This document shows, in pieces, positions 5,458 to 6,306 of a DNA stretch of 6,306 nt (positions are counted from its first letter, which is position 1; each line of letters opens with the position of its first letter). A model generated the notes under the pieces. That model ran no database searches and had not been told where the DNA came from. It saw only the letters and a list, made by a program, of their open reading frames with translations. The position numbers and the translations under genes were made by a program. The stretch comes from JACQAI01 sp035507915 (lineage in GTDB: Bacteria; Pseudomonadota; Alphaproteobacteria; Elsterales; Elsteraceae): NCBI GenBank assembly GCA_035507915.1, contig DATJNS010000213.1, positions 1-6,306 of the forward strand, read 5' to 3'.

Positions 5458-6306
5458 ATGACGCAGACGAGCGACGCCGCGACGATGACGGCGACCGGGC
5501 CGATGCTGGTGTTCGGCGGCCCGTACAGCAATCTCGAGGCGACCGTCGCGGTGCTGGCCGAGGCGCGCCGGCGCGCGATCCCGCCCGACCACGTGCTGTG
5601 CACCGGCGACCTCGCCGCCTACGGCGCCGATCCGCAGCCGGTGATCGACCTGGTGCGCGACGCCGGCATCCGCGTCGTGATGGGCAACTGCGAGGAGTCG
5701 CTCGCCGCCGACGCCGCCGATTGCGGCTGCGGCTTCGCCGAGGGTAGCGCCTGCGCGGTGCTGTCGACGCAATGGTACCCGTTCGCCAACAACCGGGTCG
5801 ACGCGGCGAGCCGCGCCTGGATGGGCGCCCTGCCCCGCCGCATCGCGGTCGCGATCGGCGGTCGGCGCCTGCTCGCGATCCACGGCGGCGTGAGCGAGAT
5901 CAGCCGCTTCGTGTTCGCCGACAGCGACGACGCGCTCGCCGAGGAGCTCGCCGCGGCGGGTTGCGACGGCGTGATCGCGGGCCATTGCGGCCTGCCGTTC
6001 ACGCGCGAGCTCGCCGGGCGGCTGTGGCACAATGCCGGCGTGGTCGGCATGCCGGCGAACGACGGCACGCCGCGCGGCTGGTTCAGCGTGCTGACGTCGC
6101 GCGACGACGGCATCGCGATCACGCACCACGCGCTCGACTACGATCACGCCGCGGCGGCGCGCAAGATGCGCGCGCACGGTCTGCCCGAGGGCTACGCGGC
6201 CGCGCTCGAGACCGGCCTGTGGCCGAGCTGCGACGTGCTGACGCCGCCCGAGCTGGCGCGTCGCGGCCGAGCGCTGCAGCCCCATGCCGTGCAGTGGCGC
6301 GCGCCG
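5458..6306 (+). CDS. Metallophosphoesterase-like protein with altered metal site (runs off right edge)
   Basis: The first 283 residues are present with no stop before the window ends. The order of motifs is that of a calcineurin-like phosphoesterase of the YfcE/diadenosine-tetraphosphatase-like type: CTGDLAAYGADP (48-59), VVMGNCEESL (73-82), LLAIHGG (138-144), IAGHCGLPF (173-181) and LWHNAGVVGMPANDGTPR (189-206). Several canonical residues are changed. The opening D-x-H-G-N is FGGPYSN (19-25), GNH-D/E is GNCEE, and GHxH is GHCG. D51, N77, H142 and H176 remain. Cysteines are frequent (C48, C78, C89, C91, C99, C169, C177). I recall related proteins sharing GGPYSN and GNCEE, so this is probably a family trait and not decay. 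There is no signal peptide, so a cytoplasmic location is inferred. ATG 5458 has only a weak purine stretch upstream; in-frame ATGs at 5485 and 5503 are alternatives. The substrate is unknown. Confidence 0.85.
   Translation, partial: MTQTSDAATMTATGPMLVFGGPYSNLEATVAVLAEARRRAIPPDHVLCTGDLAAYGADPQPVIDLVRDAGIRVVMGNCEESLAADAADCGCGFAEGSACAVLSTQWYPFANNRVDAASRAWMGALPRRIAVAIGGRRLLAIHGGVSEISRFVFADSDDALAEELAAAGCDGVIAGHCGLPFTRELAGRLWHNAGVVGMPANDGTPRGWFSVLTSRDDGIAITHHALDYDHAAAARKMRAHGLPEGYAAALETGLWPSCDVLTPPELARRGRALQPHAVQWRAP

Noticed and set aside
4023..5603. Long minus-strand frame of 526 codons across the MFS region, and plus-strand frames of 410 and 548 codons over 4196-5428 and 2601-4247.
   Set aside because: These are low-complexity Arg/Ala/His/Gly/Gln-rich shadows of the MFS and ABC genes in other frames, with no domain or motif.
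5337..5747. Plus-strand frame of 136 codons overlapping the start of the phosphoesterase gene, with GGAGG at 5414-5418.
   Set aside because: The frame differs from the phosphoesterase, encodes an Arg/Asp-rich sequence without motifs, and the GGAGG is not followed by a suitably spaced start in the real frame.
5425..6285. Minus-strand frames of 286 and 167 codons opposite the phosphoesterase.
   Set aside because: They are antisense shadows; the plus strand encodes a motif-bearing protein over the same bases.

Overview
This is a very GC-rich window, packed with genes on both strands. Codons end overwhelmingly in G or C. The protein families and the style of the genome suggest an alphaproteobacterium (Rhodospirillales/Hyphomicrobiales-like), but no rRNA or marker gene is present to confirm that. 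I recognise no tRNA, rRNA, CRISPR array, insertion sequence or phage gene; it looks like ordinary chromosome.

Layout from left to right. (1) 1-763, minus: the N-terminal part of an exported amidase-signature hydrolase, running off the left edge. (2) 764-918: a divergent intergenic region with the only clearly AT-richer patch in the window. (3) 919-1209, plus: a small secreted protein with six cysteines, closed by a textbook rho-independent terminator at 1224-1263. (4) 3203 to 1291, minus: an apparent two-gene operon of an ABC exporter ATPase followed 29 bp later by a cytoplasmic LVIVD-repeat beta-propeller protein. (5) 3250-4071, plus: the ABC-2 permease, divergent from the ATPase it most likely partners. 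(6) 5314 to 4076, minus: an EntS-like (MFS_3) efflux protein, its stop codon 4 bp from the permease stop. (7) 5458-6306, plus: a calcineurin-like metallophosphoesterase relative with an altered metal site, running off the right edge.

How the genes may work together. The ATPase and permease both resemble, from memory of the families, the ABC exporter that accompanies PQQ-dependent alcohol dehydrogenase systems. Those loci often also carry a beta-propeller protein. Here the propeller is an LVIVD-repeat protein without a signal peptide, and no PQQ dehydrogenase, cytochrome c or PQQ gene lies in the window. The ATPase and permease are head to head, which is unusual for a two-subunit ABC exporter.

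The points most worth a second look are the phosphoesterase that has lost all ligands private to one metal site while keeping those of the other, the ring of histidines predicted in the LVIVD propeller, the split divergent ABC transporter with start codons nested in CATG palindromes, and the unrecognised cysteine-rich secreted protein.
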